From RYN-133 sp036497285 (GTDB taxonomy: Bacteria; Actinomycetota; Actinomycetes; Mycobacteriales; Jatrophihabitantaceae), in assembly GCA_036497285.1 (NCBI GenBank), contig DASXJR010000042.1:1-61817 (forward strand): 61,817 nt of DNA, given 5' to 3'. The translations under genes and the position numbers were made by a program. Below, in pieces: positions 33,916-41,819 of this stretch; the stretch's first letter is position 1; the number at the start of each line of letters is the position of its first letter. The notes under the pieces were generated by a model. The model was not told the origin of the DNA. It made no database searches and saw nothing but the letters and a program-made list of their open reading frames with translations.

Positions 33916-34677
33916 ATGACCAAGCACTTCTTCGGCGACACCGCCACCCTGCTCGGGCGCTCGCTGCGCCACATCCTGCGCAGCCCAGACACGATCATCA
34001 CCACGGCGGTCACGCCGATCGCGATGCTGCTGTTGTTCGTCTACGTCTTCGGCGGAGCGATCGACACCGGCGGCGTCGAGTACGTCGACTACCTGCTGCC
34101 CGGCATCCTGCTCGTCACCGTCGCCTCAGGCATCGCCTACACCGCCTACCGGCTCTTCACCGATGTCTCCGGCGGCATCTTCGAACGGTTCCAGTCCATG
34201 CCCATCGCTCGGTCGGCGGTGCTGTGGGGCCACGTGTTGACGTCGGTGGTCGCCAACTTGATCTCGCTCGCGCTCGTCGTGCTCGTTGCGCTGGCGATGG
34301 GGTTCCGCTCCGACGCTGGAGTCCTCGCCTGGCTCGCGATCGTGGCCATCTTGCTGCTGTTCACGTTGACGCTGACCTGGCTGGCCGTGATCCCCGGCCT
34401 CACGGCGAAGTCGGCCGACGCGGTGAGCGGTTTCTCCTACCCGCTGATCTTCCTGCCGTTCATCAGCTCGGCGTTCGTGCCGACCTCGCGCATGCCCGGC
34501 CCGGTGCGCTGGTTCGCCGCGCACCAGCCGGTCACCTCGATCGTCGACACGCTGCGCAACCTCTACGCCCAGCACCCGGTCGGCAACGACATCTGGATCG
34601 CGGTGGCCTGGTGCGTCGGGGTACTCGCCGTCGCCTACGCCCTCGCGATGCGCGCCTACCACCGCAAGATCGCCTGA
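33916..34677 (+). CDS. ABC-2 type permease (DrrB-like)
   Basis: A 253-residue membrane protein with six predicted helices and the ABC-2 signature region (LIFLPFISSAFVPTSRMPGPVRWF, with the invariant Phe/Pro pattern around 185-205). It pairs with the ATPase upstream. GAGGACCGACG precedes the ATG at 33916. A micro-ORF and then the MerR gene follow on the same strand, giving a self-contained exporter operon. Confidence 0.92.
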   Translation: MTKHFFGDTATLLGRSLRHILRSPDTIITTAVTPIAMLLLFVYVFGGAIDTGGVEYVDYLLPGILLVTVASGIAYTAYRLFTDVSGGIFERFQSMPIARSAVLWGHVLTSVVANLISLALVVLVALAMGFRSDAGVLAWLAIVAILLLFTLTLTWLAVIPGLTAKSADAVSGFSYPLIFLPFISSAFVPTSRMPGPVRWFAAHQPVTSIVDTLRNLYAQHPVGNDIWIAVAWCVGVLAVAYALAMRAYHRKIA

Positions 34678-34698
34678 CCTCAACCGTGGAGAACGACA

Positions 34699-34749
34699 TG
34701 CCATGCTTCGTGATCAAGCTCAACCAACGTGTGAACCAGCAGCTCTGAG
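34699..34749 (+). CDS. Micro-ORF between permease and MerR gene (16 residues)
   Basis: ATG at 34699 with GGAGAACG upstream; sequence MPCFVIKLNQRVNQQL, TGA at 34747-34749, and the MerR ATG starts at 34750. The MerR start has no SD of its own inside this ORF, so ribosomes ending here probably re-initiate on MerR. A secreted or sensed peptide is a less likely alternative. Confidence 0.45.
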
Positions 34750-35532
34750 ATGCTTACGATCAGCCAACTCGCCGCTTATGCAGGCGTGACCGTCCGCGCG
34801 GTACGGCACTACCACGCCAAGGGGTTGTTGCCCGAGCCCGAGCGGGATCACTCCGGCTATCGGCGTTACGACGCCGCAGCCGTCGTCGAGCTCATCCGGA
34901 TCAGGACGCTCGCCGACGCCGGCGTCCCGCTGTCCCGCGTGCGGCAACTGCTTGCGGCCAACGACGCGGACTTCGCGGCGGCCGTGCAGGACATCGACCG
35001 ACGTCTGAGGGCCGAGATCCGCGAGCGGCAGCGGCACCGCGAACGCATCGCGCAGCTGGCGGCCGGCGACAGTCTGGCGTTGCCACCGGAGGCGGTGGCC
35101 TACCTCGAGCGGTTACGTCGGCTCGACATCCCCGAGCGAGCGATCGAACTCGAGCGCGACGCGTGGATCCTCGTTGCGGCCCAGCTCCCCGAGCAGATGC
35201 CGACGATGATGGCGATGAAGAGCGCCCAGATCGACACCCCGGCCGTCACGGCGCTCTACCTGGAACTCGTCGAGGCGGCCGACTGGGAGGCCGACGATCC
35301 TCGGCTGCCGGCGTTCGCCGACCGGCTCGCGTTCCTGATCGAGGAGTCGTCGAAGGACTGGGACCGCGACGAAGCGACGAACGACTTTCCGCTGGACGAC
35401 GGGCTGGTCGCGCTGCTCGATTCGGCGTTCCTCGACGCGGTACCGATTGCCCCGAGGCTGCTCCGACTGCTCCGGGAGCGCGGCTGGAGCGGGTGGACCA
35501 GACTCGAACGCATCGACGCCAGGCTGGACTGA
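34750..35532 (+). CDS. MerR family transcriptional regulator
   Basis: A 260-residue regulator. The N-terminal winged helix is typical (MLTISQLAAYAGVTVRAVRH, then YHAKGLLPEPERDHSGYRRYD), followed by a long dimerisation helix (about 70-110) and a 145-residue effector-binding region of unknown ligand without the Cys set of metal sensors. TipA/BmrR-like drug sensing is likely given the exporter upstream. It probably binds the 33059-33079 dyad. Translation seems coupled to the 16-codon ORF that ends at its start. Confidence 0.9.
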   Translation: MLTISQLAAYAGVTVRAVRHYHAKGLLPEPERDHSGYRRYDAAAVVELIRIRTLADAGVPLSRVRQLLAANDADFAAAVQDIDRRLRAEIRERQRHRERIAQLAAGDSLALPPEAVAYLERLRRLDIPERAIELERDAWILVAAQLPEQMPTMMAMKSAQIDTPAVTALYLELVEAADWEADDPRLPAFADRLAFLIEESSKDWDRDEATNDFPLDDGLVALLDSAFLDAVPIAPRLLRLLRERGWSGWTRLERIDARLD

Positions 35533-35763
35533 CCGGCACGGTCACCGGACGGCGGCGATTGATCACTGCTCTCGGCCTGTCCTGGTGGGATGGTCGGTCA
35601 ACAGCGCGGCACAATCTGTGGACGAAGGTCCCGGCCGCTCAGAATCGGCTGCTCGCAAACTGAGTCGGGCTCAGGTCCCACAGGGAGGGATCGTGGGAAC
35701 CGAACTGCAGTTGCGGCGGAACCTACCGGCGTGACCGGGACGGTATCAAATCTGGAGGTAATC
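35533..35763. other. Intergenic stretch after MerR gene; no gene supported
   Basis: Together with the following bases up to 35898 this is 366 bases without a convincing gene. Two hydrophilic open frames exist, but they lack RBS or recognisable sequence. A TATCAAAT box (near 35745) precedes the strong SD of the 12-codon ORF. Confidence 0.4.
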
Positions 35764-35802
35764 GTGAGGTTCGTCAAGAGGCAATGTCGTTGCTTCGCGT
35801 GA
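35764..35802 (+). CDS. Micro-ORF with strong ribosome-binding site (12 residues)
   Basis: GTG at 35764 preceded by TCTGGAGGTAATC, one of the strongest SD sequences in the window; the product would be VRFVKRQCRCFA. Its TGA overlaps an ATG at 35803 (frame to 36057, not supported). A basic Cys-containing peptide or a leader ORF are both possible. Only the SD supports it. Confidence 0.3.
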   Translation: MRFVKRQCRCFA

Positions 35803-35898
35803 ATGCGGTCGTTTACCCGCCATTTAGCCGGCACATTCGGCGTTTACCGCCCCGAGGGCTTGAGAGGATCTTGCGGCGCCTCTCGATGCGCAGTTCGC

Positions 35899-36078
35899 CT
35901 ACCCACCCGAAGGCCGCGGCACCGAGGTCGCGTCTCGAGCGTCGGGCTCGCGGGTCGGCTTTCCTTTGCTGATCCACCAGAGATGCGATCCGTCCCGGTG
36001 GGCGCGATGCACGAGGCCGTGCCCCGGTGGCAGTTCACAGGGCACGTCGTGCCATGAATTGCCACAGCGTTCGCTCAC
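35899..36078 (-). CDS. Cys/His microprotein, copy 2 (59 residues)
   Basis: Begins VSERCGNSWHDVPCELPPGH and continues GLVHRAHRDGSHLWWISKG. Cys5, Cys14, His20 and His24 (C-x8-C-x5-H-x3-H) and the RDG-then-Trp segment match the 58-residue protein at 17844-18020 in order and spacing. The GTG at 36078 gives an N-terminus that aligns with copy 1; an in-frame GTG at 36102 would add eight residues. Antisense frames at this place lack the motif. A zinc-binding role is inferred from the residues only. Confidence 0.6.
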   Translation of the reverse strand: MSERCGNSWHDVPCELPPGHGLVHRAHRDGSHLWWISKGKPTREPDARDATSVPRPSGG

Positions 36079-36395
36079 GAGCGTTAACGGTATGCCGAAC
36101 ACACTGTGTGCTGAACGGGACGAACGTCCTTGGGTGTCCCGGGCCAGTCCCCGGTCGGTGAGGTGTGCTTCTCGGGCCCCGGTGCTCGCCTCGCGGCGTC
36201 ACTGACATCTACTCAGCCCGTCACTCGATCGGGGGACAACGCGTCGAGGCGGCGCACCAGTCAACCCGCGCGCCTGCTCGTACGCGACCATTACCGCAAC
36301 ACCGCACGTAGTCGTCAACATGCGCAAACCTACTTAGCGTGCTTTGGTGAGCATGTCAGGAGCGATCGCATTCGCTGTCGGAAGGATCGTCGGCC
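36079..36395. other. Intergenic stretch before the secreted protein gene
   Basis: 317 bases with no supported gene. A TAGCGT -10 box lies at 36335-36340 with a weak TCGTCA -35 at 36312; it would start a transcript about 50 bases before the GTG at 36396. Confidence 0.4.
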
Positions 36396-37811
36396 GTGGT
36401 CACACCGAATTCTTTGCGAACCCAGTGCTCCCGGCCGGGAATCGTCGCCGTGGGCGCCGTCGGCGCGGCAGCGATCGTCGCCGCGCTGATCGTCCCGGCC
36501 TCGGTATCGGCGGCGACGCCACCAACCGGGGGCACCGTGGGCGGGTTCGGCTACGGCGAGATGCAGGCCGCCACGGTCGGCGCACCGGGTTGCGGGGAGA
36601 ACACTGCCGGCGAGCCGTCGCTGCATGTGTCGAAGGACAACCTGGTCGGCGCGGGGTCGGAGGAGGGCGTCGGCTCGGGAAGTGAGTACTGGCGGGCCCC
36701 CCAGGTCGGCGGGACGACCGCGGCTTCACCGTGCGCGCTGGTGTACGCCGGCCAGCCCAACGGCGTGTCCAAGGTCGGCGCCTCCGGCGGCGACATCGAC
36801 ACCGCGTTTGCGCCGGTGCGGTCAGCGGGCACGTACCGCATCTACGTGGCCAGCCTGAACCTGGGCTCGATCAACGTAGCGACCTCTGTGGACAACGGTG
36901 CCACCTTCACCCAGACCCCGGTTCAGGCCGGGGTGCCGGTCGATGACCGGGAATGGATCGCCGCCTACGGGTCGGACACCAGCCTGCTGTCCTACCACGA
37001 CATCACCACCGACAACATCGACGTGCTGCGCAGCGACAACGGCGGCGCCGGCTACGCCCAGGAGTCGCGGGTCATCCCGGATACCGATTACAAGGCGCAG
37101 AACAACGAGCTGGGCAACCTGGTCATCGACCACAACCACCCGACCGCGGGCGGGTTCTGGGCCTACCAGTCCTTCGTTGCGCCATCGGCCGATCCGGGAC
37201 CGACCGGCGGCGCCGCCTACAACGAGGCGTTCCTCGGGGTGTCCAACGACGGCGGGGCGACCTGGACCGACCAGCCGATCCCGTGCTCGACCAAGTTCGG
37301 CGCGAGCGGGTTGGACCACAACTTCCCCAACGTGTCGGTGGCCCCGAACGGCACCCTGTTCTACACCGTGTCCAACGACAAGGCGATCTACGTCGCCGAA
37401 TCGACCAACCACGGCACCAGCTGGACCTGCTCCGGCGCGATCAGCTCGGCCGGGCAGGCGATCTTCCCCTGGATCGTCGCCACCAGCGCCGGCGAAGACC
37501 TCGTCTACTACGGCGCCACCGGCACCGGCGCGAACCAGACCTGGTACGTCTACTTCGCCCAGAACCGCAAACAGACCCTCACCGGCTGGAAGACCAAGCA
37601 GCTCATGCCCGTCCACCAAGGACAGGTCTGCGAGGGCGGCATCTCCTGCAACGGCGGCCGACAACTGTTCGACGACTTCGCCGTCGACACCGACCAAGCC
37701 GGCTGGGCGCACATCGCCTACTCCCACGACGCACCCAACCTCGGCGGCAGCGGCACCTACACCGGCTACGCCGTCCAACAATCCGGCGCCGCCGTCGGCC
37801 GCCCCAACTGA
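36396..37811 (+). CDS. Secreted BNR/sialidase-like beta-propeller protein
   Basis: A 471-residue exported protein. A signal peptide (about 1-40, GIVAVGAVGAAAIVAALIVP, cleavage near SVSA-ATPP) is followed by a beta-rich domain with Asp-box repeats: SVDNGATF, SNDGGATW and STNHGTSW. Six Cys suggest disulfides. The fold is sialidase/propeller-like, but the catalytic Arg triad and Tyr/Glu pair of sialidases cannot be assigned. GTG start at 36396 with GGAAGG upstream. Carbohydrate binding is inferred. The protein stands alone. Confidence 0.75.
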   Translation: MVTPNSLRTQCSRPGIVAVGAVGAAAIVAALIVPASVSAATPPTGGTVGGFGYGEMQAATVGAPGCGENTAGEPSLHVSKDNLVGAGSEEGVGSGSEYWRAPQVGGTTAASPCALVYAGQPNGVSKVGASGGDIDTAFAPVRSAGTYRIYVASLNLGSINVATSVDNGATFTQTPVQAGVPVDDREWIAAYGSDTSLLSYHDITTDNIDVLRSDNGGAGYAQESRVIPDTDYKAQNNELGNLVIDHNHPTAGGFWAYQSFVAPSADPGPTGGAAYNEAFLGVSNDGGATWTDQPIPCSTKFGASGLDHNFPNVSVAPNGTLFYTVSNDKAIYVAESTNHGTSWTCSGAISSAGQAIFPWIVATSAGEDLVYYGATGTGANQTWYVYFAQNRKQTLTGWKTKQLMPVHQGQVCEGGISCNGGRQLFDDFAVDTDQAGWAHIAYSHDAPNLGGSGTYTGYAVQQSGAAVGRPN

Positions 37812-38047
37812 CCGGCCCACCGAGTGGGTCCCCGCCGAACCGTCGCCGCCCACCCTCGGCGATGCCCTACTCGGTTCGGCGAGGAGCACCTCTCCCGAGC
37901 CACGCTGCTCGAAGATCTCCTACCTTTTCCCTCGTCGCCGACAAGCGCCAAGGGACTTTGGTCCCACCTCGCTTCGCCATTCCCGCGTGCGGTGCCCTTG
38001 GGCGCCGAGGATGCCCGGGGACGTCCGCGAGCGGCTGAGTAGCTGTC

Positions 38048-38452
38048 ATGGCCGTGCCTGTCTCGCGTGCCGCGCTGGTCGTTGATGATGAGGACGATGT
38101 CCGTTTCCTGATAACCGTCGTGCTGTCCGACGGCTACCACGTGTGCGAAGCTGCCGATGCGACGGCCGCCCTCGCTGCTGCTCGGACGCAACGCTTCGAC
38201 ATCTACGTGATCGACATACGCCTGCCCGACATGAACGGCCGCGACTTGTGCCGCCGGCTGAAGGACGACCGTGCTACGGCTGCACCCGTCATGCTGATCA
38301 GCGCCGAGTCAAGCCCGGATGAGATCGCTGCCGCCTATGCGGCAGGCTGTGACGATTTCCTCGGCAAACCGTTCAGCCCTCGTCAGCTCGCCGCACGCGT
38401 GGATGCCCTACTCGACGACTCACGGGCTTACCGCCGCCCGGAACCCACTTAG
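38048..38452 (+). CDS. Single-domain response regulator
   Basis: A 134-residue receiver domain without an output domain. Acidic pocket DDEDD (about 13-17), phospho-acceptor Asp in YVIDIRLPDMNG, Thr/Ser switch in LISAES, and the invariant Lys in FLGKPFSP are all present. Such CheY-like proteins act by protein contacts or in phosphorelays. No histidine kinase gene is adjacent. Start at ATG 38048; it lies upstream of the alpha/beta-hydrolase gene on the same strand. Confidence 0.9.
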   Translation: MAVPVSRAALVVDDEDDVRFLITVVLSDGYHVCEAADATAALAAARTQRFDIYVIDIRLPDMNGRDLCRRLKDDRATAAPVMLISAESSPDEIAAAYAAGCDDFLGKPFSPRQLAARVDALLDDSRAYRRPEPT

Positions 38453-38569
38453 TAAGTACATCGGGTCGGCTGCGACCTGCTGACCCAATTCGCTTGTGGT
38501 TCTTCGTCGATTGTCGCGATAGCGTCGCGGCACATCTGCTGGTTGTCGGGTTCACGATCGGGGTCGAGG

Positions 38570-39391
38570 ATGGCTGACGACGGTGGTCTGGCTGCGTTGC
38601 GACTCTCCGATGGAGTTTTCCTGCGCTACGTGGAATTGCCAGGCGAAAGCGCACCGGTGATCTGGATCCACGGCTGGCAGTGCTCGTCGAGCGGCGAGCT
38701 GTTGCCGGCTGCCGTGCAGCCGTCATTGCGCGGTAGGCGGTCGTTACTGGTCGACCTGCTCGGGCATGGGTACAGCGACAAGCCGGACGAGTTCGGTTAC
38801 ACGCTGGTCGAGCACGCCCGCACCATCGTTGAGCTGATCGACGCGCTCGCGCTGCAGGATTGTGTACTGGTCGGCCACAGCATGGGCGGGGAGATCGCGA
38901 TCCGGGTGGCCGCCGCCCGACCGCAGCTCGTCTCGGCGCTGGTGATGGTCGAGGGCACGCTGGATCCGCACGGTGAGGAGGTGTTCGGCGGGCAGAGCGA
39001 GGAAGAATTTCTCCGCCATGGCTTTGCCGATCTCATTGCCGCGCTGCGCGCCGATGCCGAGGCAGACCCGACGAGCACCGCCGCCGTGCATCTGGGCTTG
39101 ACCGAGATCCTTGAGCCCCGCGCGGTCTACCGCTCCGATGTCTCGATGCGCGATGGGCATGACCCGTCCGCTCGATCGCTGCTGGCGAATCTGTCGATCG
39201 AACGCTGGTACCTGCGCGGCGAACTCACCCAACCCGAGCCCGACTTCGATGCGCTCATCACCGATCTGGGTGTGTCGGTGATGAGCGTTCCGAACACCGG
39301 CCACGCGATGGGTCTGCAGAACCCACGCGGGCTGGCCGACGCCGTAGCCGCAATATTGGCCGGCACCGGCCAGCCCACTCGTGGCCGGTAG
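38570..39391 (+). CDS. Alpha/beta-hydrolase
   Basis: A 273-residue alpha/beta-fold hydrolase. The oxyanion HGWQ, the nucleophile elbow GHSMGGE (Ser), a downstream Asp, and the C-terminal His in PNTGHAMGLQNP are visible. Substrate unknown; it resembles the lactonase/haloperoxidase-like group. ATG at 38570 was taken because similarity starts shortly after; the SD is weak and an upstream TTG at 38543 is possible. It is followed by the IS30 remnant region. Confidence 0.88.
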   Translation: MADDGGLAALRLSDGVFLRYVELPGESAPVIWIHGWQCSSSGELLPAAVQPSLRGRRSLLVDLLGHGYSDKPDEFGYTLVEHARTIVELIDALALQDCVLVGHSMGGEIAIRVAAARPQLVSALVMVEGTLDPHGEEVFGGQSEEEFLRHGFADLIAALRADAEADPTSTAAVHLGLTEILEPRAVYRSDVSMRDGHDPSARSLLANLSIERWYLRGELTQPEPDFDALITDLGVSVMSVPNTGHAMGLQNPRGLADAVAAILAGTGQPTRGR

Positions 39392-39559
39392 CCCGCCTGC
39401 ACTGCTCGTCCGGCTTAGTCACGCAGATAAACACTCAGTGCCGCCGTGCACTCACGCTGTTCGAATATGCATGGCAGGCGGCAAGCGGTTTCGGCGCGGC
39501 CGCCTCTACGACGCGACGGTTGTACGCGGCGCCCGCAGGTCGTACTGCTGCACCATCGA

Positions 39560-39634
39560 GGGCCCGCTCGAGGTCGACGCCAAACCCTCGGCTTCAAGAC
39601 ACCATCCGAAGCCATGGCAGAGGTGTTGCGCTGA
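39560..39634 (+). mobile_element. IS30-family transposase remnant (C-terminal tail)
   Basis: The frame ending at TGA 39634 reads GRRQTLGFKTPSEAMAEVLR, the typical end of actinobacterial IS30 transposases (R-P-R-x-TLGFxTPxE...). Nothing of the catalytic DDE domain is recognisable upstream, so only a fragment remains. It lies 20 bases before a dense set of inverted repeats, which may be part of the same event. Confidence 0.55.
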
Positions 39635-39654
39635 CCGCCTGAACCCGCATGCGG

Positions 39655-39898
39655 CTTGCTGCTCGGTGTTACGAGATTCGGGGTGCTGTTTTCGTTATGC
39701 GGAGCAGCAAGAGGTAACTGCGTTCCGCGGAGCGCAGCCGCGCCGTGCTGTCAGAAAGCCTGCAGCCCCTACTGACCAGAGTCGGCCGCCAGTTTTGGTC
39801 GGTGGGGGCTGCAGGCTGCGCGTGTGTACGGAATGGCGACGATGCGTTCCGCGGAACGCACTTATCTGGCTCGCAGCGGCCCTACAGATTTGCCGCTG
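39655..39898. repeat. Palindrome cluster (five inverted repeats in 244 bp)
   Basis: In order: IR CTTGCTGCTC (39655-39664) / GAGCAGCAAG (39702-39711); 20-bp near-palindrome (39718-39737); long hairpin, 13-bp stem 39757-39769 / 39805-39817 continued by G-U and eight more pairs to 39778 / 39796; perfect 18-bp palindrome TGCGTTCCGCGGAACGCA (39843-39860); IR CAGCGGC (39874-39880) / GCCGCTG (39892-39898). The two palindromes are almost identical copies 124 bases apart. No ORF fits across it. It may be a structured RNA or the ends of a small mobile element. Confidence 0.6.
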
Positions 39899-39941
39899 AC
39901 AGCGCACGATTGTCGGATTCGTATCGCACTAGCCTCGAGGT

Positions 39942-40223
39942 GTGTCGGCGAAATCGGAGCGACGGGCTGCACGCGAGGCTGCTGCGGCATATCACGAAGC
40001 GTGCCTGGCCGAGCTCGTTGGCCACGTAGGACGCGCAATCGATGGCTTCCGTGCCTGCGAGCTCGACGCGTTCGACGCAGATCGCGCCCTTTTTCAGTAC
40101 TCCCGTGCCGCTAAGGAGCTCTGGAAGTTCTGCAACCTGATCGATGGCGAGGCGGTAGCGCGTGACATCGCTGATCGGCCGCCGATCGACTGGTGGGAGC
40201 GCGGAGCTCCCAAGCGGCCGTGA
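39942..40223 (+). CDS. Conserved-looking small protein (93 residues)
   Basis: Begins MSAKSERRAAREAAAAYHEA and is helical, with AFDADRALFQYSRAAKELWKF and a C-terminal PPIDWWERGAPKR. I recall similar small proteins in actinobacteria, often near mobile elements, but no function. The GTG at 39942 is six bases after a TAGCCT box, consistent with a leaderless message. It lies between the palindrome cluster and tRNA-Pro. Confidence 0.7.
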   Translation: MSAKSERRAAREAAAAYHEACLAELVGHVGRAIDGFRACELDAFDADRALFQYSRAAKELWKFCNLIDGEAVARDIADRPPIDWWERGAPKRP

Positions 40224-40319
40224 TCCAGGATCCGCACCAACTGCCCTAGGTGGCGCGCGGATATCCGTCGATCTGCGCGTAACCCGACGCTGGGATCGTG
40301 CGCGGTAGCCGGATTTACT

Positions 40320-40396
<77 letters not shown>

Positions 40397-40438
40397 GTAG
40401 AGCAACCCGGTCAGGATACCGGGTGCCCGCCAGCCGAC

Positions 40439-41323
40439 TTACCGCCCACCCCGGGGTACGAGCGTCAGCAGCGACGCCTCGGGTCGGCAGGCGAACCGCA
40501 CCGGCATGAACGGGTTCGTGCCGAGCCCGGCACACACGTGGAACCACATCCGTTCGTCCCACTTGTGCAGCCACCGCGCCCGTCGCACGTCGATCCCGCA
40601 GTTCGTGACGACCGCCGGCCCGAACGGCACCCGCACCTGTCCACCGTGGGTGTGTCCGGCGAGGACGAGATCGTAGCCGTCGTCGGCAAAGGCCTGAAGC
40701 AGATACGGCTCGGGCGAGTGGATCACGCCGATCCGCACCACGACCTCGCGATCGGCCGGCCCCGCAATCAGCTCGTAACGCGCCTTGCCCAGGTGCGGAT
40801 CGTCCGTCCCGGCGAGTGCCACGGAGGCGCAGCGCACCTTGACCTGGGTGCGGCGATGGGTCAGGTCGAGCCAACCGGACGAGGACATCGCCCGCGCCAT
40901 CTGCGGCCACGGCAGCGCCGGGCCGCGCGGGCGCGGCGTTTGGCGTTGGAAGTACTTCACCGGGTTCTTCGGCGTGGGGACGTAGTAGTCGTTGTTGCCC
41001 GGGACGAACGCGCCGGGGAACTGATAGAGCGGGCCCAACGCGCGCATCACCGCGGGAATGCCGTCGGCGGCCGAGAGGGTGTCGCCGGTGTTGATGATCA
41101 GGTCCGGGTTCAGGTCGGCCAGCCCACCGATCCACGCGTGCTTGCGCCGCTGCGGCGGGGTGATGTGCAGGTCGGAGACGTGCAGCAGCCGGATCGGTTC
41201 GCTGCCGGGCTCGAGCACCGGGACCTCGAAGCGGCGCAGCGTGAACCAGTTGCGTTCGATGACGCCGCCGTACAACAGGCCTGCTGCCGCCGTCGCGGCG
41301 AGAGTGGTCACGGCGCGGCGCAC
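40439..41323 (-). CDS. Calcineurin-like metallophosphoesterase, membrane-anchored
   Basis: A 294-residue dinuclear metal phosphoesterase. Motifs: LLHVSDLHI (Asp, His), INTGDTL, VPGNNDYY (replacing GNHD, Asn retained) and LAGHTHGGQ. The N-terminal hydrophobic segment (about 5-22) suggests a membrane anchor. The substrate is unknown; homologues include YaeI-like lipid hydrolases. The GTG start is six bases after a TAGGCT -10 box (41335-41330), giving a leaderless message. Position corresponds to Rv3683 in M. tuberculosis. Confidence 0.9.
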   Translation of the reverse strand: MRRAVTTLAATAAAGLLYGGVIERNWFTLRRFEVPVLEPGSEPIRLLHVSDLHITPPQRRKHAWIGGLADLNPDLIINTGDTLSAADGIPAVMRALGPLYQFPGAFVPGNNDYYVPTPKNPVKYFQRQTPRPRGPALPWPQMARAMSSSGWLDLTHRRTQVKVRCASVALAGTDDPHLGKARYELIAGPADREVVVRIGVIHSPEPYLLQAFADDGYDLVLAGHTHGGQVRVPFGPAVVTNCGIDVRRARWLHKWDERMWFHVCAGLGTNPFMPVRFACRPEASLLTLVPRGGR

Positions 41324-41329
41324 GAGATC

Positions 41330-41354
41330 AGCCTACGGAAACCCTCGGTAGCGT
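41330..41354. promoter_or_regulatory. Back-to-back leaderless -10 boxes for metallophosphoesterase and YqeY genes
   Basis: Minus-strand TAGGCT (41335-41330) is six bases before the GTG at 41323; plus-strand TAGCGT (41349-41354) is six bases before the ATG at 41361. Both genes would lack a 5' UTR. The intergenic region is only 37 bases. Confidence 0.55.
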
Positions 41355-41360
41355 GAGGCC

Positions 41361-41819
41361 ATGCCCGAGCTGAAGAGCCGCCTGCAGGCCGACCTGAACA
41401 CCGCGATGAAGGCCCGTGACGAGCTGACCACGGCGACCTTGCGCATGGCGCTGACCGCTGTCACCACCGAGGAGGTCGCCGGCAAAGCAGCGCGGCAGCT
41501 GTCCGACGACGAGGTCCTGCGCGTGCTGACCAAGGAGTCGAAGAAGCGCCGCGAGGCCGCCGAAGCCTTCGCCGGCGCCGGACGGACGGAGCTGGCCGAC
41601 CGCGAACTCGCCGAGGGCGAGGTGCTCGACCGCTACCTGCCCGCCCAGCTCGGCGATGCCGAATTGCGCGAGCTCGTCCAGGCGGCCGTCGCCGAGGCGG
41701 GAGCAACCGCGCCGAACCAGATGGGTGTCGTCATGAAGCTCGTCCAGCCCCGGGTGGCCGGCCGGGCCGACGGCAAGCGGGTCAGCGACGAGGTGCGTCG
41801 CCAGCTCGCCGCCGGCTGA
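41361..41819 (+). CDS. GatB/YqeY domain protein
   Basis: A 152-residue protein matching the YqeY family, homologous to the C-terminal tRNA-binding domain of GatB: starts MPELKSRLQADLNTAMKARD and contains ESKKRREAAEAFAGAGRTEL and RYLPAQLGDAEL, ending QPRVAGRADGKRVSDEVRR-like. Its role in translation or tRNA amidation is not settled. Leaderless start. It converges with the PBP gene, and their stops abut. Confidence 0.92.
   Translation: MPELKSRLQADLNTAMKARDELTTATLRMALTAVTTEEVAGKAARQLSDDEVLRVLTKESKKRREAAEAFAGAGRTELADRELAEGEVLDRYLPAQLGDAELRELVQAAVAEAGATAPNQMGVVMKLVQPRVAGRADGKRVSDEVRRQLAAG

Noticed and set aside
35803..36057. 84-codon plus-strand ORF following the 12-codon ORF (TGAATG overlap)
   Set aside because: It is antisense to the Cys/His microprotein, and has no recognisable sequence; only the overlapping start is suggestive.
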